Positions 50,632 to 61,027 of a stretch of 64,000 nt of DNA are shown piece by piece. How positions within the stretch are numbered: the stretch's first letter is position 1; each line of letters opens with the position of its first letter. Location: contig JAGWBI010000007.1 of NCBI GenBank assembly GCA_021295965.1, positions 1 to 64,000 on the forward strand, read 5' to 3'. The notes under the pieces were generated by a model, which had not been told where the DNA came from, made no database searches, and saw only the letters and a list, made by a program, of their open reading frames with translations. The translations under genes were made by a program, and so were the position numbers. The DNA is from Dehalococcoidia bacterium. GTDB taxonomy: Bacteria > Chloroflexota > Dehalococcoidia > Lucifugimonadales > UBA3495.

Positions 50632-52467
50632 ATGAAATACGCTTTGATGATCACAATAATTCTAGTGTTGGCGGCTACGACAATGGTCGGGTGTCTATTC
50701 GAAGACCCTGAAGAGACCGGGGACTCTCCGGCGGACCTGCAAGCTACGATCGAAGCTGCGCTCGCCCGAATTGCGGAGGCCCAGCCCACCGCATCCGACC
50801 CGGCTACGCCCGTAGCGGTCAACCCTACGGCCACTCCTCGTGCCGGAGGAGACCCGCCGACGGCAACGCCGGCGCCTACGCCCGAGCCTACGGCTTCCCC
50901 CGAACCGGCGGCCTATGACCTCGCCATGGTCCGCAACTGGGAGTACGCCAAGCAGAACGCGCCGGTTCCCGTAGCGAACATCAGGGGAGTCACCTGGATC
51001 GCCGACGGTTTGCAGGATATCGACGAATTTAACGCCGCCGAACGCCTGGTCAACATCGGTGTAGCCGCCCCGGACACCCTGGACACGATGCTTAACACGC
51101 ATCATCTGAACCGGAAGTTGGGGCCTCTGGACTTGCCGGCGTTGCTGTCCCTAGCGCGGATGGCCCAGGATCGACCGGAACGGCTGGCGCAGTTGACCCG
51201 CGCCGAGTGGTTCCGCGATGGTCTGACCGACGCCGAAGCCGCCATCGTCGCCGTGCTCTACGAGCGTTCCCGATTCCTTTCGCCGGAGTTCGACGCCATT
51301 GTCGCCAATCCCTACGCGTTGAGCGTGGAGCTGGGCGCGACGACCAACCAGGCCGGCGATACCGTGCCCATCGCCATCATCAGGTCGGGAGATGTTCCTG
51401 ACAGGTCGCCCATAATGTCCGTGGCCCGCGATGCAGTGCCGATTTTTGAGGAGATGTTCGACGCCCCGTTTCCGACACCCGCCATCGTGGTCCACGTTAC
51501 CGACTACGTTGCCGGCACGGCAGCCGGCACCAATTACCAGACCCACGTCACTCTGAAGCCGGCCATAGACGCCAACGAAACGCCCGAATTCGCTCCCCAC
51601 GCCGTTTTTCACGAGATTGCCCACTATTACCTGTACGCCAGGCCGGCATGGTACGCCGAGGGCGGCGCCGACTTTGCAGCATCCTATGCCCGTCACGTCT
51701 CCGCCGGCCAGCGGATCGAAGCCACCAACTCGCCGTGTGCGGCTGCGATTTCGCTCAACGAACTGGAGCGACTGTTGCCCGCCGACGAGCAGGATGCCCG
51801 GAGCGACCCCGACCTCTGGCAGTGCAATTACGCCCTGGGCGAGCGCTTGTTGCTGGCGTTGTACGGCAAGCTGGGGGACAAGGCGTTTCTTCAAGCCTGG
51901 CGCGAAATCTACGGGATTTTGGCCAGGGAACCCTCATACCCCTCCCAGCAGGAGCTCGCCGAGATCGATATTCGTGTCGCCTGGCTGAGGGCCGGCGGGA
52001 TGATAATGCAACCGGAACTGGAGCATATCTGGGACCAATGGTATCGAGGCCGCGCCAGCCGGGAAACCGCTGGAGTACCGGACCCGAGCCTGGTGGACCC
52101 AAGGCTGCCGGCCATCAACGGACGCATCGACCATGCCTATATCGCGTTGAGCCAGGGCGGACAAGCGGTAGATGGCTTTTCCTCCAGCAAGACACCGGGC
52201 TGGGTGTACCTGACCCTGGAGTATTCCTTCCCAGCCGCCAATACCGAGCAAGAATTGGCGCTGGAAGTCGTGGAGTATTTCGAGGACGGGTTTACCACCG
52301 GGCGCCGCAACGTGCCGCTGCCGGTCCGACTGCTGTCAGCCGGCGGAACCCAATGGCTGTCGGTGGGGCCAAACCCTTCCCAACGGTGGGCGCCGGGCCG
52401 CTATTGGGTGTACGTGTATGAAAGCGGGCGCAAGGTGGCCGAGGTCGAGTTCGGGGTAACCCCGTGA
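50632..52467 (+). CDS. Lipoprotein with HExxH gluzincin-like metalloprotease domain
   Basis: A 611-residue exported protein: signal peptide and lipobox (TTMVGC, Cys21), a Thr/Pro/Ala-rich linker to about residue 95, then a helical region. HEIAH at 327-331 with Glu343 in PAWYAEGGADF forms a zinc site of the gluzincin type (HExxH plus downstream Glu). The C-terminal about 110 residues are beta-rich and end RYWVYVYESGRKVAEVEFG. It probably acts on the outside of the cell. The gene is divergent from the SDR with a 97-bp shared promoter region. Confidence 0.78.
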   Translation: MKYALMITIILVLAATTMVGCLFEDPEETGDSPADLQATIEAALARIAEAQPTASDPATPVAVNPTATPRAGGDPPTATPAPTPEPTASPEPAAYDLAMVRNWEYAKQNAPVPVANIRGVTWIADGLQDIDEFNAAERLVNIGVAAPDTLDTMLNTHHLNRKLGPLDLPALLSLARMAQDRPERLAQLTRAEWFRDGLTDAEAAIVAVLYERSRFLSPEFDAIVANPYALSVELGATTNQAGDTVPIAIIRSGDVPDRSPIMSVARDAVPIFEEMFDAPFPTPAIVVHVTDYVAGTAAGTNYQTHVTLKPAIDANETPEFAPHAVFHEIAHYYLYARPAWYAEGGADFAASYARHVSAGQRIEATNSPCAAAISLNELERLLPADEQDARSDPDLWQCNYALGERLLLALYGKLGDKAFLQAWREIYGILAREPSYPSQQELAEIDIRVAWLRAGGMIMQPELEHIWDQWYRGRASRETAGVPDPSLVDPRLPAINGRIDHAYIALSQGGQAVDGFSSSKTPGWVYLTLEYSFPAANTEQELALEVVEYFEDGFTTGRRNVPLPVRLLSAGGTQWLSVGPNPSQRWAPGRYWVYVYESGRKVAEVEFGVTP

Positions 52468-52497
52468 GACCGCCCGCGTAGGAAGTGGGTTACTGGG

Positions 52498-52665
52498 CTC
52501 ACGGGTGCCCGTTTTGGTCCGTGGCAGCGTGATCCGCCGCCGGCGGAAGGTTTTACGGGACTTTGGGATTCGCAGCATTGGGTTGGGAGAGGCTTTTGAC
52601 CATGGTATCCTGAAAGCCTGATAATCCTGATTCTCACAAACTTCCGAAAAGCGGGTACGCCTGAG
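52498..52665. mobile_element. Degenerate relative of the CTCACGCGTACCC element
   Basis: CTCACGGGTGCCCGTTTTG (52498-52516) and AAAAGCGGGTACGCCTGAG (52647-52665) are imperfect copies of the two ends of the element at 61990-62133. No target duplication remains. The rest of the 465-bp spacer (52468-52932) contains fragments of the inner family: TTCCGTTTTTCTCCGGAA near 52769 and TCCCGCTTTCGCGGGA near 52864. No gene is visible. Confidence 0.55.
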
Positions 52666-52932
52666 CTGACAATCCCCCGGGCCGTTCGATTATCCATTGT
52701 TTGAGCCGTTTTCCAGCCCGAGGAGGTTAGTTCTGGCAATGGTCGTTATAGCCAAAGATTTCCTGGATTCCGTTTTTCTCCGGAATGACGGTTGGGGACC
52801 CGCCATCATCGGATGACCCTGGTTCCAAGAGCAGTCGAGCTATTGACGGTTCAAACCATTGGATTCCCGCTTTCGCGGGATGCCCCGGCCCGAAAGACGG
52901 ATTGGGTGCTGCCCCAGTTTTGAGATATTTTC

Positions 52933-53352
52933 TTATTCATCGTCCTCTTTCCAGGAGATGAAACGACCGGGGGAAATGACGATCAGGGTCAACCGTTCGT
53001 CTGCCAGAAGTTCCGCGGCGAACTCCGCGCCTCGCTCTTCTCCCTCGTAGAGGACGCATGTCCTGCGCACCATGTCATCCAACCCGCTGTCGGTGATGTT
53101 GGCCGTGCCCTCGACGGTCACAAAAGAATAGGGGTGATCCGGCGTGCAGACGCAGAGGGCCACGGCGGGATTGCGGCGAATGTTTCGCACCTTGACCGCC
53201 GCTCTGTCGGCCATCACCAAAGCCCGACCGTTATCCCAAAGGAACCAGACCGGGGCCACGTGTGGAGTGCCGGCGGCACGCATGGTGACCAACTGCGCCG
53301 TTCGGGGCTGGGACAGAAATTCATCCACCTCTGCTGTGTTCAGTGTTCCCAA
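52933..53352 (-). CDS. PPOX-class (pyridoxamine 5'-phosphate oxidase-like) protein, possible F420 user
   Basis: A 139-residue split-beta-barrel protein of the PPOX/FDOR type: FLSQPRTAQLVTMRAAGTP, PVWFLWDNGRALVMADRA, KVRNIRRNPAVALCV and FVTVEGTANI are the expected strands. Many members use F420 or FMN; with a cof operon in the genome, F420 is plausible. TTG 53352 is chosen because a perfect AGGAGG lies 7 nt upstream; the longer ATG start at 53391 would place that site inside the gene. Confidence 0.85.
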   Translation of the reverse strand: MGTLNTAEVDEFLSQPRTAQLVTMRAAGTPHVAPVWFLWDNGRALVMADRAAVKVRNIRRNPAVALCVCTPDHPYSFVTVEGTANITDSGLDDMVRRTCVLYEGEERGAEFAAELLADERLTLIVISPGRFISWKEDDE

Positions 53353-53467
53353 GGTATTTCCTCCTGCATCCTCTCGGGTCCGCGATGCCATTCATCGATA
53401 CACCGAAACCATGATAGCGGAAATGCGGCCGGTGGCGGGTTTTTGGACAACCGGTCCGTCGATGAAG

Positions 53468-53600
53468 CGGGGCTTGTGCAAAGTAATCGGCCTCTTTTGT
53501 TTCCACTCATCCTGAGCCTGTCGAAGGATGCCGCCGTTGCCGGAGTCATGGTTCGACAGGCTCACCATGAGCGGCTAAAGGGACTTTGCACAAGCCCTGC
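53468..53600. mobile_element. MITE-like element flanked by CGATGAAG, with inner 'CCTGAGCCTGTCGAAGG' arms
   Basis: Outer arms GGGCTTGTGCAAAGT and ACTTTGCACAAGCCC are perfect 15-bp inverted repeats. The 8-mer CGATGAAG occurs at 53460-53467 and 53601-53608. Inside are CATCCTGAGCCTGTCGAAGG and TGGTTCGACAGGCTCACCAT hairpin arms. The surrounding 53353-53789 contains no gene I can support; the flanks join into one short open frame if the element is removed, too short to name. Confidence 0.75.
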
Positions 53601-53789
53601 CGATGAAGACGAGCGCCAGATGCGCGCCGGCTCGGTGTCCCAGATCATGGCAGGCTCGCCCAATTTGATCATTGGTGTGATCCGATCGGCTGGAGAAGCC
53701 AACATCGCAGCCGTCTGGCGTTGCCACTCCGTTCTACCATCACGTCTTCTGGCCTTGATCGGCGCTGTCTGCAAATAATCGAAAGCAAC

Positions 53790-54220
53790 CGAACTTCAAA
53801 CCCTGCCACCGCCTCTATGCCGCCAAAGAACTGCGCTGCCGCGGCTTCGACTGCGCCCCCGATGAACCGGACCCCAGGAAGCCGTCCACGCCCCGGCTGA
53901 ACCCGCTCCCGATCCCGCTGAAGTCGAAGCCCAGCGCCGCCTTCAGGAAGACATCGAATTCAGCCGGCACGGCCCGACGTACTATGAATGCTACCCCTAC
54001 CCCTGCGTCTGTGCAGACTTCCTCCATGACTGCAACGGCAACGTCCTCAACCCCCGGGAACGCGAAAAAAACCGCCCAACTCGCACCTGCTAAAGCCCAT
54101 TTCATCGACCACCGCGATAAAGATGAGAAGGAAGCCTTAATGGCCCGTTACTCCGACTACCTGACCCGTCGCAACGCGCTGAACCCCCACAACCCCATCG
54201 ACGTCAACCGTATCCGGTGA
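53790..54220 (+). pseudogene. Degenerate Cys-rich gene remnant
   Basis: Three frames in sequence look protein-like: FKPCHRLYAAKELRCRGFDC from about 53796, then EAQRRLQEDIEFSRHGPTYY followed by ECYPYPCVCADFLHDCNGN and NPREREK to a stop at 54093, then KTAQLAPAKAHFIDHRDKDE and RYSDYLTRRNALNPHNPIDV ending at 54220. The breaks lie near 53870 and at a run of seven A around 54065. I do not recognise the family; the spaced cysteines suggest metal binding. This may be decay or sequence error. Confidence 0.35.
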
Positions 54221-54337
54221 CCTCGGTTCTGGCGCCTTGCCGGCCCCGACCCTTGAGGTGCAGTGTGCCCGTTCCCCGCCGGATACAGCCCGCGTGTGCT
54301 ATCCTTGCGCCAAGAGTACGGACAGGAGGGATTGGCC

Positions 54338-55357
54338 ATGCGCGCCGCCGTCTATAAGGGTGAACAGGTTTTGCAGGTTGAGGAATTGCCCGATCCGACC
54401 CCCTCCGCCGGGCAGGTGGTGATGCGGGTCAAGTACTCTGCCATCTGCGGTACGGATGTACACGCTTTCATGTATGACCTGGCCCAGCCAGGAGCGGTGA
54501 TGGGCCATGAATACACCGGGACCATCGTTGACGTTGGGCCGGGCGTAACCCGCTGGCAGGTGGGCGACCGGGTGGTTGGCGGTGGTGGGCATCCCCCGCC
54601 CGGCGGCGGTTCGGCGACGCGCAGCCATCCCCGCTTCAACTACCGCACCATGGGCTTCCAGCAGAACACCCGACCCCGCGGTTATGCTGAGTACGTGCTG
54701 CTGGACGAATGGGAACCGACGCCGGTGCCCGACGACGTGACCGACGAGCAGGCCGCCCTCTGCGAACCCTGCGCCGTCACTGTCCATGCCGCGCGCCTTT
54801 CGGATATCAAACTGGGCGATCCCGTGCTGGTGCTGGGAGCGGGACCCATCGGTCTGTTGTGCATGCAGACGGCGCGAGCCGCTGGCGCCACCACGGTCAT
54901 CGTGTCGGAACCGGCGCCGGGACGGGCGGAGGCCGCCCGTCGGCTGGGCGCCGACGCCGTGCTCAACCCTGGCGACTCCGATTTCGAGGCGCGAGTGGTC
55001 GAACTCACCGGCGGCGCCGGCCCGCAGGTGGTGTTCGAATGCGCCGCCGCTCCGTCCACGCTGGAGCAGGGGCTGGACCTGTGCGCCCGGGGTGGACAGG
55101 TTGTGATGATCGCCATCGCCTGGGAGCCGACCCCGGTGGTCCCGCCCAACTGGATGGCGCGAGAGGTTCGGATGCAGTCGTCCTTCGGTACGCTGCCCGA
55201 GGACTGGCGCATTGCCCTGGAGCTGATGCGAACCGGCCGGGTCTCGGTGGAGCATATGCTGTCCGCCACCAACTTCGTGCGGCTGGAGAGCATACAAGGC
55301 GCATTCGAGGCACTGTGCCAACCGACCACGGAGTTGCAGATGGTGGTGGAATTGTAA
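54338..55357 (+). CDS. Zinc-type medium-chain dehydrogenase/reductase
   Basis: A 339-residue MDR protein: catalytic zinc Cys in SAICGTDVHAFMYD, His/Glu in GHEYTGTIVDVG, Rossmann loop VLGAGPIGLLCMQTARA. The structural-zinc lobe with four closely spaced Cys is replaced by a Gly/Pro-rich loop (GGHPPPGGGSATRSHPRF), so the protein probably binds only the catalytic zinc. It oxidises an alcohol or sugar-like substrate with NAD(P). ATG 54338 has AGGAGG 8 nt upstream. Confidence 0.9.
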   Translation: MRAAVYKGEQVLQVEELPDPTPSAGQVVMRVKYSAICGTDVHAFMYDLAQPGAVMGHEYTGTIVDVGPGVTRWQVGDRVVGGGGHPPPGGGSATRSHPRFNYRTMGFQQNTRPRGYAEYVLLDEWEPTPVPDDVTDEQAALCEPCAVTVHAARLSDIKLGDPVLVLGAGPIGLLCMQTARAAGATTVIVSEPAPGRAEAARRLGADAVLNPGDSDFEARVVELTGGAGPQVVFECAAAPSTLEQGLDLCARGGQVVMIAIAWEPTPVVPPNWMAREVRMQSSFGTLPEDWRIALELMRTGRVSVEHMLSATNFVRLESIQGAFEALCQPTTELQMVVEL

Positions 55358-55388
55358 TTCTGGCGCGGTGTTTTTTCGCTGATCCCGG

Positions 55389-56486
55389 CTATGGCACCCG
55401 TACCCGGTCCGCTCGTACCTGCCGCAACCGGGCCAGCCGCCGGCCGCGCCGCGCCTGGGTCGTCACCGCCAACGCCAGCAGCAGCAGTATCGTTGCTGCC
55501 ACCGCGCCGGAGACCCCCAGCAACAGCGCCTGGCTCGCCAGTTCCAGGCCGTCGGCGCCAATGGTTCGCGCCAGCTGCCCCAAGCCCACGGCCACGCCGG
55601 CGTTGAGCACGGTGACCCCGAACAGGCCTAGGATGCGGGTCGCGTTCACGAATCGCGTCGCCAGCGCGCCCAGTTGCGTGCCCACCGAAGCCGAGGCAAA
55701 CATAATCACTGCGATCACCGGGTCAACGTTGCCGCTCAGCGAATACAGAAACGCGCCCAGCGTACCGGTAATAATGATCTGGAACAGGTCGGTGCCGATG
55801 GCCACCACCGGCGGGATCCCCAGCCCATACACCAGGAAGGGCATCAGGAGGAAACCGCCGCCCGCGCCCAACAGGGCCGCTATGAACCCGATGACGAACC
55901 CGGCGAAAACCGGCACGAACGCGGACATCTCCTCGATACCGGCTCGGGGGAAGGCTGGCCGCAGGTTGATCTCCCGCGTCGTTCCGGTCCAAGCCGGCAG
56001 CGTCAACCGTGCGGGACCAATCCGCACCCGACGAAAAAATCCCGGCAGACCCCCGCCTACCCTCGGCCCCGGGCGGTAGCGCAGGCCGCGTAGCCAATTG
56101 CCCACCATCAGCGAACCCAGGCTGAGCAGCAGCACGAAATACACTGCGCCCACCACCGGGCCGACCGCGCCGGCCTCCGCCAGAGTGGCGTTAACACGCT
56201 CGCCGGCGAAGACGCCGGGTATCGTCCCGCAAACTATCAGGATAGCCAGACGGAAGTCCACGTTGCCCAATCGACGGTGTCGCAGCGTGCTGGTGATCGC
56301 CGTGCCCATCACCATGAGCAGGCCCGTTCCCACGGCGTATATCGTCGGTACCCCCAGCACCAGCAGCCCCCCGGTGATGAGGAACCCGCCGCCCACGCCG
56401 AAGAAGCCGGTCATCGTGCCGACAATCATCCCCAGCAGCGCCAACAACAGCGGCGATACCGTGGCGTCGGCGATTGGAAAATGCAC
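55389..56486 (-). CDS. TauE/SafE-family anion permease
   Basis: A 365-residue membrane protein with about eight helices in two halves. MTGFFGVGGGFLITGGLLVLG and IAALLGAGGGFLLMPFLVYG are the duplicated Gly-rich TauE/SafE motifs. A central hydrophilic loop of about 70 residues separates the halves. The family exports sulfite, sulfonates or other organic anions. GTG 56486 lies 1 bp after the stop of the small membrane gene, so they are co-transcribed. Confidence 0.9.
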   Translation of the reverse strand: MHFPIADATVSPLLLALLGMIVGTMTGFFGVGGGFLITGGLLVLGVPTIYAVGTGLLMVMGTAITSTLRHRRLGNVDFRLAILIVCGTIPGVFAGERVNATLAEAGAVGPVVGAVYFVLLLSLGSLMVGNWLRGLRYRPGPRVGGGLPGFFRRVRIGPARLTLPAWTGTTREINLRPAFPRAGIEEMSAFVPVFAGFVIGFIAALLGAGGGFLLMPFLVYGLGIPPVVAIGTDLFQIIITGTLGAFLYSLSGNVDPVIAVIMFASASVGTQLGALATRFVNATRILGLFGVTVLNAGVAVGLGQLARTIGADGLELASQALLLGVSGAVAATILLLLALAVTTQARRGRRLARLRQVRADRVRVP

Positions 56487-56487
56487 G

Positions 56488-56697
56488 TCAGTGCCCCCGG
56501 TCCGCCGGCGGCGGTCCGCCGCCGGTGGTGTTCCTATCCCGACCGCCCGGCCTGACCAGCGAAACCCCTCGTCCCACCAGGTCCCAGAATACGTACAACA
56601 CCACGGCGGTGACGGCCATGGCCAGGATCACGGACACTGCCCACAATGCCCCCTGGCTGCTCAGACGCACCAGAAACTCAGAGAATGCCTCGTACAT
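56488..56697 (-). CDS. Small single-helix membrane protein upstream of the TauE gene
   Basis: A 69-residue protein with one clear membrane helix (ALWAVSVILAMAVTAVVLYV) and a Gly/Pro/Arg-rich tail. Its TGA is one base before the TauE GTG, indicating coupled expression. It may be a subunit or stabiliser of the permease; no family is recognised. Confidence 0.65.
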   Translation of the reverse strand: MYEAFSEFLVRLSSQGALWAVSVILAMAVTAVVLYVFWDLVGRGVSLVRPGGRDRNTTGGGPPPADRGH

Positions 56698-56732
56698 CGT
56701 CGCACTCTGGCTCTACGGATTGCGCGGGCTGA

Positions 56733-58969
<2,237 letters not shown>

Positions 58970-58978
58970 CCGAGTGGC

Positions 58979-59551
58979 CTAAACTTCCCTGCCGTGCCCC
59001 AGCAAAGCGGCCACAATCTCCGGCGCTACCGCATCCACCCTGGCTTGAATCGCCGCCGTGTCCAGCGCGGCGACCGGATGTTGCAGGTACACCGACCCGG
59101 CGTAATCTGGCCGGCCCAGCGAGATGATGTGCTGTTCGGCAGCGGAACGGAACGCTTTGGTGTGTACCACCACAGTCCGCACGCCCCGGTCTTCCAGTTC
59201 CACTGCGTCGCGCAAACTGCGCGCCACGCAGCTTCCTCAATCCCCCACCGCCGTCACCACGAAGTCGCACTCCGCCAGCTCGTCGATGATCTCCGGCGCT
59301 GCGGGAGCGGAAAACACCCACTTGGAGCGTACCAGTGATTGCATCATGCCATATTGGTCGGCCAGCCGTTCCCGGATGGCGTCCAGTATCACGTCGGCAT
59401 TGCCCTTGCGGTTGTCCAGAAATCCGCCGCGCAGTCCCTCCAGGGTTTCCAGCGGGGCCGCCGGCCGGCGCTCCGGTTCCTCCTGTCGGTCGGTGGGATC
59501 CACCAGGCCCAGGGCGGCGATACGAGCGTGCAGATCATTCAAGGTGGTCAT
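58979..59551 (-). CDS. UGSC-motif selenoprotein, in-frame TGA read as selenocysteine
   Basis: The frame from ATG 59551 runs MTTLNDLHARIAALG to FVVTAVGD, meets TGA at 59239-59237 and continues GSCVARSLRDAVELEDRG to a TAG at 58979. Read through, the protein has 190 residues with selenocysteine at 105, giving the motif U-G-S-C that names a known selenoprotein family seen mainly in marine bacteria. A SECIS-like hairpin follows the TGA. The Cys107 two residues on could form a selenenylsulfide redox pair. The upstream partner (59579) ends 27 bp before the ATG and add starts 9 bp after the stop. Sec insertion genes are not in the window. Confidence 0.85.
59203..59231 (-). promoter_or_regulatory. Bacterial SECIS-like hairpin after the in-frame TGA
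   Basis: On the minus strand: CTGCG, TGG bulge, CGCGCA, loop GTT, TGCGCG, A bulge, CGCAG. The two stems are 5 and 6 bp. The apical loop begins with G and lies 19 nt after the TGA, inside the usual bacterial window of about 16-37 nt. SelB would bind this loop. The fold is read by eye, without an energy calculation. Confidence 0.75.
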
Positions 59552-59578
59552 GCTGTTGATCCTGTGCGTCCGTGCGTT

Positions 59579-60619
59579 TCAGGCTACTCGTGCTGAGGTT
59601 ATCCGCGAACCCCAGCCGGGAATGTAAACCGAGTGTCTCCCCGGCCCGCCGGCCACCATTATATGTATGTCCTCGGGCCGGCGCACCACGGGGACCATCG
59701 CCTCATCGTCGTCCCGGTCGATCCAACGGGGCCAGAGGGTGTTGCGATGGGCGTGGCGTCCGTGGATGCCGCCCAGCTTCAGCAGCGATAGAGGCTGCCG
59801 CGCCAGTTCGTACAGGTACGAGCGCACGTCATTCTTGCTCCAGCCGGCGCCGGCGATGATCTCGGCGTGCTCCGGCCCCAATACCAGCAGCACGTCGCCC
59901 ATCACATGGATGTTGTTGCAGCCGGGGATGGCCATTGACATGGCAAAGGTAGTCAGCAAGTCTCTTGGATTGTCCGCCCCGTGATTGTTCAGGTTGTGGG
60001 GCGCTTCGGCCGGATGCACCGTCACCACCGAGTCATCGGCTGCGAACCCGCGTTCCACGTGGTAGGGCTGCCACGGGTTCTCCTCCTCGTTTTCGGCGAT
60101 GCAGTAGGTGTACTTGCCCGGGTGTCCGAAGGTCGCCCGGTCTTCATCGCCCGGCAACGCGCCGCCCAGGTTGGTCAGCGCCAGCTTCACCGCCCGCCCG
60201 ATGGTGGCATTGGCCCGGTTGCCCTGTCCGAAACAGTTGCCGCCGGCGTTCATTCCGAGTCCGGTGGCAACGGGCCCGTTCACCACCACCAACGGGGTGG
60301 CGATATGCGTGGAGCACTGCACCGACGCCAGGTTGAAACGGGGCATCAGCAATGCCTCGATGGCGGCGATAACCACCGGAAAATATTCAGGCAAACACCC
60401 GGCCATCACCGCGTTGGCCGCCAGCTTCTCCACAGTCGCCCGACCCCCGCGCGGCGGTATGTCGCCCACCGAGTCCAGGGCCGACCGGCACGACGCATCG
60501 ACGAAAGCCCGCACCCGCTCTGCGGTGGGCGGGACGATGGGCAGGCCATCGGTCCAGCCGGCCTCGTACGCCAAAGCGAGGGCTTCATCGTAGCGAATTG
60601 CGTCAACAGGTGCCGTCAC
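59579..60619 (-). CDS. Conserved uncharacterised partner of the UGSC selenoprotein
   Basis: A 346-residue protein I cannot assign to a characterised enzyme. It begins RYDEALALAYEAGWTDGLPI and has conserved-looking blocks: AVMAGCLPEYFPVVIAAIEA, STHIATPLVVVNGP, GGNCFGQGNRANATIGRAVK and IPGCNNIHVMGD. Several cysteines (in DASC, MAGC, VQCS, GGNCFG, IPGC) could work with the selenocysteine partner. GTG 60619 overlaps the retropepsin gene by 17 bp. From memory, homologues often sit beside UGSC proteins, suggesting a two-component redox or reductase system, but the reaction is unknown. Confidence 0.65.
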   Translation of the reverse strand: MTAPVDAIRYDEALALAYEAGWTDGLPIVPPTAERVRAFVDASCRSALDSVGDIPPRGGRATVEKLAANAVMAGCLPEYFPVVIAAIEALLMPRFNLASVQCSTHIATPLVVVNGPVATGLGMNAGGNCFGQGNRANATIGRAVKLALTNLGGALPGDEDRATFGHPGKYTYCIAENEEENPWQPYHVERGFAADDSVVTVHPAEAPHNLNNHGADNPRDLLTTFAMSMAIPGCNNIHVMGDVLLVLGPEHAEIIAGAGWSKNDVRSYLYELARQPLSLLKLGGIHGRHAHRNTLWPRWIDRDDDEAMVPVVRRPEDIHIMVAGGPGRHSVYIPGWGSRITSARVA

Positions 60620-60980
60620 CGTCGCCCCACATCAGCAGACCGTCCTCGGGGATTAGCTGCTTGTTTATCGGGTCAACGATCAGGAGCAAGGCTTCTAATG
60701 TAGTCGCCCCAAGCAGGTGTATATTCTCGGGGCCAAAGACCACCATAACTTCAGCATCAATACCGGCAACTTCAAAGAAGGCCATACCGGTTTGACGCTC
60801 TTCGGTACGGCCGTTGGCGAGCCGGAGTCTCCGCGTCCTGGCCGGCTGGATGCCGAGACGGCGCAACAGACTGGTGGGCATTACCGAAAAGGTGGCTCCG
60901 GTATCCACCAACGCATTGACGGTTTCCCTGGCATCGGAATCCGGGTTGCCCAGCGTCACTCCAACTCTGAAAGTGCCCAT
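60603..60980 (-). CDS. Retropepsin-like (clan AA) protein in the selenoprotein operon
   Basis: A 125-residue protein with ALVDTGATFSVMPTSLLRRL as the Asp-Thr-Gly loop and VVFGPENIHLLGATTLEAL as the second element, close in pattern to the protein at 24127. It ends 17 bp inside the start of the partner gene at 59579, so it is the first gene of the operon leading to the selenoprotein. Its ATG (60980) lacks a strong ribosome site. Whether it processes the neighbours or is a passenger is unknown. Confidence 0.82.
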   Translation of the reverse strand: MGTFRVGVTLGNPDSDARETVNALVDTGATFSVMPTSLLRRLGIQPARTRRLRLANGRTEERQTGMAFFEVAGIDAEVMVVFGPENIHLLGATTLEALLLIVDPINKQLIPEDGLLMWGDGDGTC

Positions 60981-61027
60981 GATAATTGCCCGTTTGGAAA
61001 CGCGTGAGCGCGGTTTCACGTCTGGCG

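Noticed and set aside
53984-54220. Independent 78-residue gene
   Set aside because: Its first half overlaps a better Cys-rich frame; only the second half looks protein-like, so it is treated as part of the decayed gene.
58979-59227. Separate 82-residue gene starting at GTG 59227
   Set aside because: It begins in the middle of a conserved block, right after the TGA-Gly-Ser-Cys motif, and lacks a ribosome site; it is the C-terminal part of the selenoprotein.
58979-59551. Nonsense-mutated pseudogene as explanation for the in-frame TGA
   Set aside because: Possible, but the U-G-S-C motif, the correctly placed hairpin and unbroken coding sequence on both sides make selenocysteine the better reading.
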